Shown: positions 25,253 through 33,968, numbered from the stretch's first letter. The stretch: 64,000 bases of DNA from Chloroflexota bacterium (GCA_021825925.1 JAKAFP010000006.1:1-64000), one strand, 5' to 3'. Numbers and translations are program-made. Notes: generated from the letters alone by a model not told the origin.

Positions 25253-26902
25253 TTACTTTTCAAGTTGAACCGTATAAACATTAATTGAATATGGAAAAAT
25301 CGAATCTATTGGGTTATAGCTTGATACTTTTGAGCTACTTACAATAAATGGGTTGGCATTTAGGTTCCCCATTATATTAGTCAGCGTGTAGTTTCCATCA
25401 CTTAATCCCGCACCTTCCCAAGAAAGGGTCACATCAGATATTTCGCTTTTGGAGAGGTTGATAACAATCAAAACAGTCTCGGACTTTGATTGGCGCAAGG
25501 CGGTATAGATTCCCTTGTTTGAAGATTTAACGACTGTATAATCGCCTTCCATCAAAGCCGGATGCGCGTTTCGCAATGCAATTAGCTGTTTGTAGCTGTT
25601 AAGTAAAGAATTGGCATCATTTTCTTCGACCGCAACATTAGCTGTCACGTATTTCTGGTCCAAGGCACGGCAGGGAGTTCCCGTTGTGAACCCACCATTT
25701 GGATCATCTGACCACTGCATAGGTCGCCGAATATCCTCATCAGGCTTGCTGCCTAGCATGCCAATTTCTTCACCATAATAGATGAATGGTGTGCCAGGAG
25801 ACGTCAGTAACAGCGCGGCTGCCACTTTGGCTTTATCTACGTTGCCATTCAAAGTACTCATGACCCTGTTTTGATCATGGTTGGTCAAAAAAGTGGCAAA
25901 ATTCCAATCAGGCGCATCTTTTTCGATAAAACTGATCGCACTTCCAATTCCTGAATTGGATTCCCCTTTTGCACTGTTGACGAATCCTTGAGCCAACTCA
26001 AAGTTGAAGATCATGTCCATCTGGTCGCCAGAATAGAGTGTGGTCATTCTGGCATCGCTGCTTGCAACTTCTCCAACCACATAGGTTTCAGGGTCTACTC
26101 CCTTGTAAAACTTATAAAACTCTTTAAACCAGTCATGAGTCTGCTGGGTATTCTCAACCTTATCACCCTCTTCGATCAAGTGTTTGGCCGCATCTATCCT
26201 GAATCCATCCACACCTATATCACTTATCCAATAATTAACAACCTTTTCCATTTGTTGGGTCACTTGAGGGTTCAAATAATTTAAGTCAGGCATACAATCA
26301 CAAAAATACCCATAGTAATACTCTGGATTGGGTCCCACTTTGGTTTCATGCCAATAATTACCATGACTTGCGTCTGACCAAACGTACCAATCGTGGTACT
26401 CAGAGGTATCGCTGCTGCGAGCATTGATAAAAAAAGGATGTTGATTGGAGGTGTGATTTAGAACCATATCAATAATGATCTTGATTCCTCGTTTGTGTGC
26501 TTCTGATAGCAGCCGCTTGAAATCATCCAAGGTGCCATATTCAGTGTTTACGGCGTAATAATTGATCACGTCATAACCGTGATAAGATGGCGATGGATGG
26601 ATCGGCATCAACCAGATGGCATCAACTCCCAAATCGGTGTGGGTATTGGGATCGCCATCATTTAAATAATCAAGTTTTTCGATGATTCCGTTGAAATCAC
26701 CAATTCCATCGCCATTACTGTCGTTGTAACTACGCACAAATATCTCGTAGAACACAGCGGTTTTCCACCAAGGCTCAAGTGGATTTGCTGTTTCATCAAC
26801 AACCTGGGGTGTTGAAACAGGTTCGGCTGGCACAGCTGGTTGACTGCAGCTGACAAGAAAAACAACCACCAGAAAAACAGATAATAAGATCCTGGATTTC
26901 AT
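25253..26902 (-). CDS. GH13 alpha-amylase-like surface lipoprotein
   Basis: 549 residues. A signal peptide with lipobox LVSC (Cys19) and a Pro/Val/Thr linker show an exported, lipid-anchored protein. The GH13 catalytic domain carries calcium-site DSNGDGIGD, region I DMVLNHTSNQH, the nucleophile Asp237 in GFRIDAAKH, acid/base Glu278 in GEVASSD and Asp343 in TNHDQNR. A C-terminal beta domain follows. It should cut starch or maltodextrin outside the cell and feed the adjacent ABC importer. The Shine-Dalgarno AAAGGGA supports the ATG at 26902. It lies between the first permease pair and the fused second one. Confidence 0.92.
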   Translation of the reverse strand: MKSRILLSVFLVVVFLVSCSQPAVPAEPVSTPQVVDETANPLEPWWKTAVFYEIFVRSYNDSNGDGIGDFNGIIEKLDYLNDGDPNTHTDLGVDAIWLMPIHPSPSYHGYDVINYYAVNTEYGTLDDFKRLLSEAHKRGIKIIIDMVLNHTSNQHPFFINARSSDTSEYHDWYVWSDASHGNYWHETKVGPNPEYYYGYFCDCMPDLNYLNPQVTQQMEKVVNYWISDIGVDGFRIDAAKHLIEEGDKVENTQQTHDWFKEFYKFYKGVDPETYVVGEVASSDARMTTLYSGDQMDMIFNFELAQGFVNSAKGESNSGIGSAISFIEKDAPDWNFATFLTNHDQNRVMSTLNGNVDKAKVAAALLLTSPGTPFIYYGEEIGMLGSKPDEDIRRPMQWSDDPNGGFTTGTPCRALDQKYVTANVAVEENDANSLLNSYKQLIALRNAHPALMEGDYTVVKSSNKGIYTALRQSKSETVLIVINLSKSEISDVTLSWEGAGLSDGNYTLTNIMGNLNANPFIVSSSKVSSYNPIDSIFPYSINVYTVQLEK

Positions 26903-26921
26903 AACATCCCTTTTGGATTGA

Positions 26922-26945
26922 AAAGGCGGTCTTTCGACCGCCTTT
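26922..26945 (-). terminator. Hairpin between malG and the GH13 gene
   Basis: Ten-base-pair perfect stem AAAGGCGGTC/GACCGCCTTT with a GAAA loop on the transcript. It is followed by TTTTC only, so probably a partial terminator or mRNA-stabilising hairpin inside the operon and not a full stop. Confidence 0.6.
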
Positions 26946-26950
26946 GTAAG

Positions 26951-27970
26951 TTAACCTTTGACTCCGCCCGTCGTCAGCCCGTTGACGATTTGTTTTTGCA
27001 GCAAGATGTAAACAACCGCCACCGGTAAAGCCACGATGATCGCCATGGCCGCAAACCGATTCCATGGAATAGAGTTTGCGTATTGTCCAGTCATGTTGTA
27101 TAGCGTCATGGCAAGTGTGTAATCTTTAGGCTGTGTCAGGAACAACCACGGCATAACAAATTCCTGCCAGTGTCCGATGAATCCGAGGAAAAAGGTAACT
27201 GCCAATTGTGGAGCTGCCAGTGGGATGACAATCTGGAAGAAAACCTGGTTTGGATCTGCACCGTCAATGGCAGCAGCTTCCTCAAGTTCATGCGGGATGG
27301 TATCGAGATACCCCTTCAGATTCCAGACAGCAAAAGGAAGCGCGGTAGAGATCATGGCAATTCCAACACCGATCAGCGAGTCGCGCAGGTTAAACAACAG
27401 CTTCGCCGCTACCCCCGGATCGCAGGCGGAGAAGGGTTGAATGATCATCGCCCCATCTGCGCAAGTTTTGATCTGAAAACTATTCATCAGCAAGAAGAGT
27501 GGTGTTGCGAGACCAACGGCAGGCATTAACAATGGAATGAAAACCATCAGCATTAACACTTGCCTGAGTTTAAATTTAAACCTTGAAAAGGCATAAGCCG
27601 CGGTGACTGCGATCAATAATGCCGCCAGGCCGACACAGATCGAAACCAATGCACTGTTCTTTAATAATTCAAGAAAAGTAACCGGGTTCGCTGTTGGTCT
27701 TGAAAGCACTTGTTGAAAAGCGACCAGTGATAGTTCCTTGGGGAACAATTCCAGGCTGGAGGGTCTGGTTGATTTTGAACTCAAGGATAAAGTGATGATG
27801 TACATGATCGGGAACATCACTTCTACTGTGATGAGCAGACAGACCAGTTGTATCAACAGTTGACGCCAGAGTGGCAATTTCTCACTTCCACCTTTATTTC
27901 CAGAGGTGTCCCAGTTAAAAAATCGCACCAGAAAATTTTTGCGTTTAGGTTCTTGAGGATGGATTGTCAT
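26951..27970 (-). CDS. ABC sugar permease, MalG type (first pair)
   Basis: 339 residues. A 35-residue basic cytosolic N-terminus precedes six predicted spans. The EAA loop is ELEEAAAIDGADPNQVFF. A loop near residues 165-195 contains two cysteines (IKTCADG, FSACDPG), an insertion compared with short MalG proteins, which could form an external disulfide. It pairs with the MalF encoded just upstream (gap of one base) for import of maltodextrin-like sugars. The larger size compared with the second MalG (282) comes from the N-terminal tail and that loop. Confidence 0.92.
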   Translation of the reverse strand: MTIHPQEPKRKNFLVRFFNWDTSGNKGGSEKLPLWRQLLIQLVCLLITVEVMFPIMYIITLSLSSKSTRPSSLELFPKELSLVAFQQVLSRPTANPVTFLELLKNSALVSICVGLAALLIAVTAAYAFSRFKFKLRQVLMLMVFIPLLMPAVGLATPLFLLMNSFQIKTCADGAMIIQPFSACDPGVAAKLLFNLRDSLIGVGIAMISTALPFAVWNLKGYLDTIPHELEEAAAIDGADPNQVFFQIVIPLAAPQLAVTFFLGFIGHWQEFVMPWLFLTQPKDYTLAMTLYNMTGQYANSIPWNRFAAMAIIVALPVAVVYILLQKQIVNGLTTGGVKG

Positions 27971-27971
27971 C

Positions 27972-28985
27972 TTAGGACTCCGTAAAACTTTCTGTCGCTT
28001 TTGTGATCCGATTTGTGATCAAGAAAATGATCAAAGCCACAAAGAAGATGATCACAGAGAAAGCTCCAGCTGCGCCATAAAGTCGTAAATTCCTAACCAG
28101 ATCATAGGCAAAGGTCACCAAGATCTCAGTGGACCTTGCGGGTCCGCCTCCAGTCATAAAGAACACAAAATTGAACAGGTTAAATGACATCGTAAACCCG
28201 TAGACTGCTGCGGGGATCATGGCTGGGCGGATCAAAGGCACTGTAATATTCCAGAATTGGAATCCTTTTGACGCCCCATCTATGGATGCTGCCTCATACA
28301 ATTCTTTTGGAATACTCTGTAAAGCACCCGTTGCCACTAATACCATGAATGGCCAACCCAACCAGAAGTTGGCGATCATCATGGCATAATACGCGAGGGG
28401 TAAAGGTCCATTTGGCAATAACCAGGGGATTGGGGGTTTGTACTCGAACAACCACCTGATCTTTACCGGATCCATATTTCCAAAAATATGCGATATAAAA
28501 GTAAGCGCTTGATTCATTGCGCCGTATTGTTCATCAAAAATATTTCGCCAAATGGTGGCAACAACGATGGGAGGAATTACCACTGGCAAGACGTAGATCG
28601 CTCTGTAGAATTTCTTTAACCAGACACCCTTAACATTTAATAGAACTGCGATCAATACACCAGCGGGGACGTGAACCATCACGTTGGTGAGTGCCCACCA
28701 AACATTATAGGTGAGAACCCTGAAAAACTCAAAATTTTGAACTGGCAATCCGCCAGTAATGATATCAACGTAATTTTTTAATCCGATCTGATTGAGTTTT
28801 GGTGAATTCAAACCCAACAATAGATCTTTGGTCTGAAAATCTGTAAAAGAGATGATCACTTGGTAAATCAAGGGATAAAATGTAATTACCCCTAAAACAA
28901 TAAATGCTGGTAATAGGTAAAGATATGGAAGAAAAGATTTCTTGAAATTGAACTTTCTTTTTACTGGTACGGAAATTGTTGCCAT
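27972..28985 (-). CDS. ABC sugar permease, MalF type (first pair)
   Basis: 337 residues, six to seven spans after a basic N-terminus (KRKFNFKKS). The first span block LPYLYLLPAFIVLGVITFYPLIYQVIISFTD is typical of MalF/UgpA proteins; only part is quoted in other entries. The EAA loop is ELYEAASIDGASKGFQFW with the following LIRP. It lacks the long periplasmic P2 loop of the Escherichia coli MalF, as in most Gram-positive-type importers. It follows malE after 125 bases containing two stable hairpins, and malG follows after one base. Confidence 0.92.
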   Translation of the reverse strand: MATISVPVKRKFNFKKSFLPYLYLLPAFIVLGVITFYPLIYQVIISFTDFQTKDLLLGLNSPKLNQIGLKNYVDIITGGLPVQNFEFFRVLTYNVWWALTNVMVHVPAGVLIAVLLNVKGVWLKKFYRAIYVLPVVIPPIVVATIWRNIFDEQYGAMNQALTFISHIFGNMDPVKIRWLFEYKPPIPWLLPNGPLPLAYYAMMIANFWLGWPFMVLVATGALQSIPKELYEAASIDGASKGFQFWNITVPLIRPAMIPAAVYGFTMSFNLFNFVFFMTGGGPARSTEILVTFAYDLVRNLRLYGAAGAFSVIIFFVALIIFLITNRITKATESFTES

Positions 28986-29024
28986 CAGTCCCTCTTATTA
29001 GGATATCCGGAACATTTTTGAAAT

Positions 29025-29060
29025 GTCAAAGCAAATGGAATTTCTTCCATTTGCTTTGAC
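29025..29060 (-). repeat. Perfect 16-bp inverted repeat in the malE-malF gap
   Basis: Arms 29025-29040 and 29045-29060 are perfect complements (GTCAAAGCAAATGGAA and its inverse) with a four-base loop that reads GAAA on the transcript. No T-run follows, so it is more likely a 3'-end stabiliser or processing block for malE mRNA than a terminator. Confidence 0.75.
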
Positions 29061-29070
29061 CATCTGGATT

Positions 29071-29097
29071 AGGCCACAAGTATTTAACTTATGGCCT
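29071..29097 (-). repeat. Second hairpin after malE
   Basis: AGGCCACAAGT and ACTTATGGCCT form an 11-bp stem around a five-base loop. The single non-Watson-Crick position is C/A on the plus strand but G-U in the minus-strand RNA, so the helix is intact only in the malE transcript. It lies 14 bases beyond the malE stop. Confidence 0.7.
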
Positions 29098-29110
29098 GAG
29101 AAGCTCAGAA

Positions 29111-30346
29111 TTACTTGTTTGCAGCTTCAGCGCCGGCTTTAACCCAGGCGTCGGGTGCAATACCTTGTTCGTAAACCTGGTCGGTTCCGCAGAAGTTGGA
29201 CCAGTAGAGGCCTAACTGGGGAACCTGCGGGCGAATGGTGGCACCAGTATTGAAGGCGTCAACAAGACCCTGGATCAGGGGATCGGTGATGGTGATGTCA
29301 GTGCGCACAGGAACGTGGCCGGCATCCGTCATCATGACAGTTTGTGATTTGACATTGGTCAAATAAAGAGCAACCTTCAAAGCAGCTTCTTTATTGGCGC
29401 TGTTCGGATTGAAATAGAAACCATCAACACCGAGCATGGGTTTGGCTGGGCCAGCAGGGCCAGCGGGTAAGGGTGCAACACCCAATTTATCGCCAAGAGC
29501 AGTTTTGTAATCGCCCATAGCCCAGTTACCATTCACGATGGCAACAGCTTTGCCTTCGGTGAAGGGTGCGAGACCATCAGAATCGTTCTTGGTCCAGGAA
29601 TTGGCTTTGGAGATTTGATAAAGTTGATTCAACCAGGTCATGGCATCCACGACACCAGTACCCTGATCGGCAATAACTTTCCAATTTGAATCGAAGATCT
29701 CACCACCGAAAGCGCTGAAGAAACCATAATCATGGTAGCAGCCGTAGGTGAAAGCAACTTCGGTTCCGTCTTGCATCAACTTCAACAGTTCGTCAGTTGT
29801 AGCAGGAGGAGTCGGGAGCAGTTCTTTGTTGTACCAAAGGGTAACAGCTTTGAGGGTTTCAGGAATACCATAGAGTTTTCCATCCAGGCTCATACCATCA
29901 ATACCCAATTGGCTCACGCCATCCAATTGTCCAGCAGCAAGGTCGGTAATATCAGCAAGCAAACCGGCACGGGCTTCGTCACCAAGGTTGTCATTGGGGG
30001 CGATGAACATGTCTGGTCCACCACCAGCTGCAACATCGGTTGTGTATTTGTTGAAAATATCATTAAAGGGAACCTGCAAGACATTGATCTTGATATCGGG
30101 CATATCAATGGCAGCTTGTTCAAGGTTCTTGGCCAGAGCTAATTCTTCTGCTGATCCGGTGCCGTAAGCATGCCAGAAAGTCACTTCAACAGGAGCGGCG
30201 GCTTCAGTAGCCACAGGAGCTTCTGTTGCAGCAGCGGCGGGGGCTTCGGTTGCAACGGGGGCAGCGGTCGGTTTGGCGGCGCATGCAGTCAGGATGAGCA
30301 CCAAAACCATCATCAAACTAATTACGGGTAGTAACTTCTTAGTCAT
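29111..30346 (-). CDS. Sugar ABC transporter substrate-binding lipoprotein (MalE-like)
   Basis: 411 residues. Signal peptide with lipobox LTAC, a low-complexity Ala/Thr/Pro/Glu linker to about residue 52, then the family-1 extracellular solute-binding domain starting VEVTFWHAYG. Typical blocks are PDMFIAPNDNLG, LYGIPETLKAVTLWYNKELL, AIVNGNWAMGDYK and LGVDGFYFNPNS. It should capture maltodextrin-like oligosaccharides at the cell surface and deliver them to MalFG; ligand identity is inferred from the GH13 neighbour. The Shine-Dalgarno AAAAGGAGAG is strong, matching the high expression expected of binding proteins. Confidence 0.93.
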   Translation of the reverse strand: MTKKLLPVISLMMVLVLILTACAAKPTAAPVATEAPAAAATEAPVATEAAAPVEVTFWHAYGTGSAEELALAKNLEQAAIDMPDIKINVLQVPFNDIFNKYTTDVAAGGGPDMFIAPNDNLGDEARAGLLADITDLAAGQLDGVSQLGIDGMSLDGKLYGIPETLKAVTLWYNKELLPTPPATTDELLKLMQDGTEVAFTYGCYHDYGFFSAFGGEIFDSNWKVIADQGTGVVDAMTWLNQLYQISKANSWTKNDSDGLAPFTEGKAVAIVNGNWAMGDYKTALGDKLGVAPLPAGPAGPAKPMLGVDGFYFNPNSANKEAALKVALYLTNVKSQTVMMTDAGHVPVRTDITITDPLIQGLVDAFNTGATIRPQVPQLGLYWSNFCGTDQVYEQGIAPDAWVKAGAEAANK

Positions 30347-30365
30347 TTCTCTCTCCTTTTTACAA

Positions 30366-30408
30366 GTTATCTAAATAACAAGATAGTACACATTACCCAA
30401 CTAAACAA
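30366..30408 (-). promoter_or_regulatory. malE promoter with candidate LacI-family operator
   Basis: Minus-strand -35 TTGTTT (30403-30408), 17 bases, -10 TATCTT (30380-30385). The dyad GTTAT-ctaa-ATAAC (30366-30379) begins just downstream of the -10 and covers the expected start point, where a LacI-family repressor would block. The dyad lacks the central CG common in such operators, so the assignment is tentative. Confidence 0.45.
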
Positions 30409-30447
30409 GTATTCCGAACCACCTCCTTTAATAATCCCATAGTAGCA

Positions 30448-31437
30448 TTAAGCAGTTTCCCTTTCAATAACCTTCAAAGGCAACCTTATATGTTGGATGG
30501 GTTGTGAAGATTCTGATAGGCGGGACAAAAGTAAATTCGTGGCAATTTTTCCAGATTCGTCCAGGGGTTGGTGAACAGTGGTCAACCCAAACGAATCAGC
30601 CACGTCGATATCATCAAAACCAATGATCGCCACATCTTCTGGCACTCTCAAACCAAGGATTCTGGCTTGCTTGATCAATGCAATTGCTTGCAGGTCTGTG
30701 GCGGCAAAAAACGCAAGAGGAAGTCCATATTTCAACAGGCTTTTTAATACTATGCCGGGATCAAAAGCATATTCGTGGACGAAATCCTCAGGCAAATTTA
30801 TTTGGTTTTCATCCAGAGCCTTTTGATAACCTTCCATACGCTTTAGGATCGGGTTATGTCCAAATTCAGGCTTGATCTGGCCGCCGATAAAACAAATCTG
30901 TTTGTACCCTTTTTTGATCAGGTACTTGGTGGCCATGTATCCCCCGGCAACATCGTCTATTTCAACCGTGGAAAAACGGGAATGATAATATTCAATTAAG
31001 ACAGTTTCGAGATCGTTGCTTAACAAACGCTGTGCAATGGTGTTGTCAAAGGCTTGAGAAACGATGATCAAACCATCCAGGGTGGAACGGAGGGGTAAAG
31101 TCTCGAGATAACTGGTTTCCTGTACCTTCGAGTTGACTGGATAGATCACCAACTCATATTCATTCTTACTCAATATTTCAGCGATCCCGCGTAATCTTTG
31201 CACAAATGAAGGTGTGGTAAAAAATGGAATTAATACCCCTATACGGCGGGTATCCATAAATGCACGTGCTCGTGATTCCGCTTTGGGAACATACCCCAGA
31301 TCATCAATGGCATTCATGACGGTCGTGCGGGTTTCTTCTTTTACTCGTAAGGGGAAATTTAATACTCGAGAAACAGTCGCTATACTGACGCCTGCTTGTT
31401 GAGCCACGTTGTAAATTGTTGCTTTTGAACTGGACAT
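30448..31437 (-). CDS. LacI-family transcriptional regulator
   Basis: 329 residues. The N-terminal helix-turn-helix and hinge (TIYNVAQQAGVSIATVSRVLN, then KEETRTTVMNAIDDLGYVP) are classic LacI/GalR. The rest is a periplasmic-binding-protein-like sugar sensor with GGYMATKYLIKKGYKQICFIGG and VAIIGFDDIDVAD. It should repress the downstream malE operon, probably relieved by a maltodextrin or disaccharide. It lies 101 bases upstream of malE on the same strand. Its own promoter is near-consensus and carries a dyad (GTAA-n5-TTAC) in the leader, which could give autorepression. Confidence 0.93.
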   Translation of the reverse strand: MSSSKATIYNVAQQAGVSIATVSRVLNFPLRVKEETRTTVMNAIDDLGYVPKAESRARAFMDTRRIGVLIPFFTTPSFVQRLRGIAEILSKNEYELVIYPVNSKVQETSYLETLPLRSTLDGLIIVSQAFDNTIAQRLLSNDLETVLIEYYHSRFSTVEIDDVAGGYMATKYLIKKGYKQICFIGGQIKPEFGHNPILKRMEGYQKALDENQINLPEDFVHEYAFDPGIVLKSLLKYGLPLAFFAATDLQAIALIKQARILGLRVPEDVAIIGFDDIDVADSFGLTTVHQPLDESGKIATNLLLSRLSESSQPIQHIRLPLKVIERETA

Positions 31438-31478
31438 TTTATCCGTTTCTATGTAACAACTTTACTGAAAGCTCTTAC

Positions 31479-31507
31479 ATTATAAAGATTTAATTTATGG
31501 AAGTCAA
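31479..31507 (-). promoter_or_regulatory. Strong promoter of the LacI-family gene
   Basis: Minus-strand TTGACT (31502-31507), 17 bases, TATAAT (31479-31484). It leaves a leader of about 35 bases before the ATG at 31437; the leader contains GTAAAGTTGTTAC, a short dyad. Confidence 0.8.
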
Positions 31508-31575
31508 TACCCCAAATTAACTTTTTGTTAAATCAGCAGGGATTTTTACGCCCATTCTTTTCAGCCGTTTTGTTT

Positions 31576-31581
31576 TATAAT
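31576..31581 (+). promoter_or_regulatory. -10 box of the LipM-like gene, leaderless candidate
   Basis: TATAAT ends six bases before the ATG at 31588, with only T-rich sequence between and no Shine-Dalgarno. Same spacing as scpA. Confidence 0.55.
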
Positions 31582-31587
31582 TTTTTC

Positions 31588-32442
31588 ATGCCCAATTCAA
31601 TCGGAACATCTGGTTCCAACCCCACTGCACAATGGCGTTTAATAAAATCACCGGCTTCTTCCGCCTCCTTCAATATGGCTTTGGATGAAGCTCTCCTATC
31701 CTCCACAGCTCAGAAACGTTTCCTCCCCACTTTGCGCCTATATTCATGGAGTGTGCCGTCGCTTTCACTCGGCTATGCCCAACCGGCTTCGGATGTTGAC
31801 CTGACCGAGCTGGCAGCAAAAGGTTGGCAGTTGGTACGCAGGCCGACTGGTGGCAAAGCCATTTTGCATACCGATGAACTAACTTACTCCATTACAGCTC
31901 CCCTGGATGATCCCCTGGTTTCAGGTTCACTGCTCGAAAGCTATCAAAGGATCTCCGTTGTCCTGAAAAAAGCACTCATTTCTTTAGGGACACCCACTAC
32001 CGCAGAGGACAACCCCGGACTCCCCCCAGCCCATTCCAAAACTGAACCAGTTTGTTTTCAAACCCCCTCCAATTACGAGATCACCTGGAATGGAAAAAAG
32101 TTAATCGGATCTGCCCAAGCCAGAAAACTTGGCGGCGTTCTCCAACACGGCTCCCTTCCATTATGCGGGGATCTTTCCCGAATCACCCAGGTCCTGACCT
32201 ATCCCAACCCGGTGGAACGCCAAAATGCCGCCATTAAAACCCTGGCACAAGCCACAACCCTCGAGGCTGCATCGGGTAGATCGGTCTCGTTAGACGAAGC
32301 CTCTGAAGCCATCATTATGAGTTTTTCAACTGAAATTGGCATTTCTTTTATTCAGGATCAACCCACCCAGGAAGAACTTGAAACCACCCAGGAGCTGATG
32401 CGATCTAAATACGCCTCAGATTCCTGGAATTTCCGCATTTAA
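31588..32442 (+). CDS. Lipoate/octanoate transferase family protein, LipM-like
   Basis: 284 residues of the BPL/LplA/LipB fold. The block RRPTGGKAILHTDELTYS matches the signature of LipM-type octanoyltransferases. It is followed by the cysteine C156 in PVCFQTPSNYEI, which in LipM is the acyl-carrying residue, and by LIGSAQARKLGGVLQHGSL. LipM moves octanoate from acyl carrier protein to the H protein of glycine cleavage, the first step of lipoyl assembly. A lipoate ligase of the LplA type is the alternative, but LplA lacks this Cys. The ATG at 31588 is preferred over a TTG at 31525 as it starts at the family N-terminus (WRLIKSPASSASFNMALDEALL). Confidence 0.85.
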   Translation: MPNSIGTSGSNPTAQWRLIKSPASSASFNMALDEALLSSTAQKRFLPTLRLYSWSVPSLSLGYAQPASDVDLTELAAKGWQLVRRPTGGKAILHTDELTYSITAPLDDPLVSGSLLESYQRISVVLKKALISLGTPTTAEDNPGLPPAHSKTEPVCFQTPSNYEITWNGKKLIGSAQARKLGGVLQHGSLPLCGDLSRITQVLTYPNPVERQNAAIKTLAQATTLEAASGRSVSLDEASEAIIMSFSTEIGISFIQDQPTQEELETTQELMRSKYASDSWNFRI

Positions 32443-32450
32443 TAAAATGA

Positions 32451-32478
32451 ATATCCAGGGTTATTAATCCTTGGATAG
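32451..32478. repeat. Stem-loop after the LipM-like gene
   Basis: TATCCAGGG pairs with CCTTGGATA (one G-U) around an eight-base loop, in the 157-base gap between two convergent genes. No T-run follows, so termination is uncertain. The remainder of the gap shows nothing recognisable. Confidence 0.4.
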
Positions 32479-32599
32479 CCAAAGGTTTAATTTGCCAGAA
32501 GGATAGGTGAGATAATTACTAATATATTTGGCTGGTTGTCAAAGACATATAAGGTTTTGAGTTAATGGAATTCAGGCACAATACTCACAAAACACCAGA

Positions 32600-33121
32600 C
32601 TATACCTTGTACAGGATGGCGTTACCATCTTCACTGACCTTGGTAAGTGTCGGAAAGGGATACTTGTTTGAAATGATACGGGCACCAGGAGGCAGCTCCT
32701 GACGAAACTTATCCTCAAGTTTTTTTAGTGCTTCTGGTAATAAATAACACATGACGACAGTAGCATCGCTGAGATCCTTATTGAATATGTTGCCTAAAAC
32801 AATCCTTACCCTCTTGCGTTGACCTGTGAGAATCACCATTAATTGACACCAAAGGTACCGCAGTGGATCAATTTCGACGCCAACCGCCCGGGCATGATAT
32901 TTTATAGCAGCCACAAGCACCAAACGTCCGTCTCCACAACCAAGATCGTAAACCACGTCATCCGGTCCAACATTTGCCAAAGTCAACATCCGGTTTGCAA
33001 TTTCAAGTGAAGATGGAACCCAGGGTGCTCCTACCATTCTTGTCCAATAAAGCCACACGACAATCAGTAACAAAGGAAGGGTGTCTAAGAAAGACTTAAA
33101 GTATCCATTAACATCAACCAT
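32600..33121 (-). CDS. Membrane-anchored class I SAM-dependent methyltransferase
   Basis: 173 residues. A hydrophobic segment at about 8-24 (TLPLLLIVVWLYWTRMV) would anchor it to the membrane or act as an N-terminal helix. The SAM-binding motif I is DLGCGDGRLVLVAA and motif post-I is AVGVEIDP. Substrate unknown; the gene is isolated, converging with the LipM-like gene and divergent from the SanA-like gene. The ATG at 33121 has AGGAAG eight bases upstream and is preferred over a TTG at 33139. Confidence 0.82.
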   Translation of the reverse strand: MVDVNGYFKSFLDTLPLLLIVVWLYWTRMVGAPWVPSSLEIANRMLTLANVGPDDVVYDLGCGDGRLVLVAAIKYHARAVGVEIDPLRYLWCQLMVILTGQRKRVRIVLGNIFNKDLSDATVVMCYLLPEALKKLEDKFRQELPPGARIISNKYPFPTLTKVSEDGNAILYKV

Positions 33122-33287
33122 GCGCTGTCTTCCTGTCAATCTTTTTTGAGTTGCCTACAATCCATTATTGTAATACCAAGGCTATTAATCCAAAACATCA
33201 TACACTATTCGTATAAAAATGTAACCATATCCAAATACTTGAAAGTCACAAACAATAAATCATTTTAAAATCTAAAGAAAACTGATT

Positions 33288-33296
33288 TGGTACAAT
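33288..33296 (+). promoter_or_regulatory. Extended -10 of the SanA-like gene, leaderless candidate
   Basis: TGGTACAAT, an extended -10, ends seven bases before the ATG at 33304 and no Shine-Dalgarno is present. Confidence 0.6.
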
Positions 33297-33303
33297 TCTT
33301 GCT

Positions 33304-33963
33304 ATGATAAAAAAGAGTATAAAAATGTTGATTCGATTAATTATCTGGCTGATCATTGCCTTTCTGGTTGTTTTTGGGCTGCCCCGTCTGCTCACTGAAC
33401 TTCTGACCATAGGCAAGATTCAAACGATCGAATCCGCCAATACTGCCAGAGTAGCCATTGTTTTTGGCGCCGGTTTACAGCGGGATGGATCACCCTCACC
33501 CGTCTTGCAAGACAGGGTAAACACCGCAGTTCAGCTTTATAAAGCAGGGAAGGTTGAAAAGCTTCTGATGAGTGGAGATAATCGGTTTGTGGATTATAAC
33601 GAACCAGGTGCGATGCAAGCTTTCGCCATCTCTCTTGGCGTTCCTCAAGAGGATATTGTGCTTGATTATGCTGGACGGCGAACCTATGATACCTGCTATC
33701 GCGCACTCCACATCTTTGGCGTAAAAGAGGCCATTTTGGTGACCCAAAGATATCACCTGCCGCGGGCGCTCTTTACCTGCAACGGAATTGGCGTGAAAGC
33801 GACCGGTGTCGCAGCCGACCTCCGTTATTATCGCAAGTACTCAAGATTGATCTGGAACACCCGCGAACTACCCGCGACAACCGTGGCTCTATGGCAGGTC
33901 TGGTTTAGCCATCCTTTGCCTGTATTGGGTGATGCAGAACCCATTTTCCCAAGTGAGAATTAA
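33304..33963 (+). CDS. DUF218/SanA-like membrane protein
   Basis: 219 residues with one N-terminal span at about 9-30 and an outside DUF218 (YdcF-like) domain. Family landmarks are [50 protein letters not shown] and [12 protein letters not shown]. SanA-type proteins are linked to envelope barrier function and vancomycin tolerance, but the biochemical activity is not settled. A second ATG exists seven codons in (33325). The HD-domain gene follows five bases after its stop, so the pair, and probably the TIM-barrel gene, form one unit. Confidence 0.88.
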   Translation: MIKKSIKMLIRLIIWLIIAFLVVFGLPRLLTELLTIGKIQTIESANTARVAIVFGAGLQRDGSPSPVLQDRVNTAVQLYKAGKVEKLLMSGDNRFVDYNEPGAMQAFAISLGVPQEDIVLDYAGRRTYDTCYRALHIFGVKEAILVTQRYHLPRALFTCNGIGVKATGVAADLRYYRKYSRLIWNTRELPATTVALWQVWFSHPLPVLGDAEPIFPSEN

Positions 33964-33968
33964 CAACC

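Noticed and set aside
30170-30290. Low-complexity Ala/Thr/Pro/Glu repeat in malE as a mobile or recombination repeat
   Set aside because: It is the normal flexible linker behind the lipobox of a binding lipoprotein.
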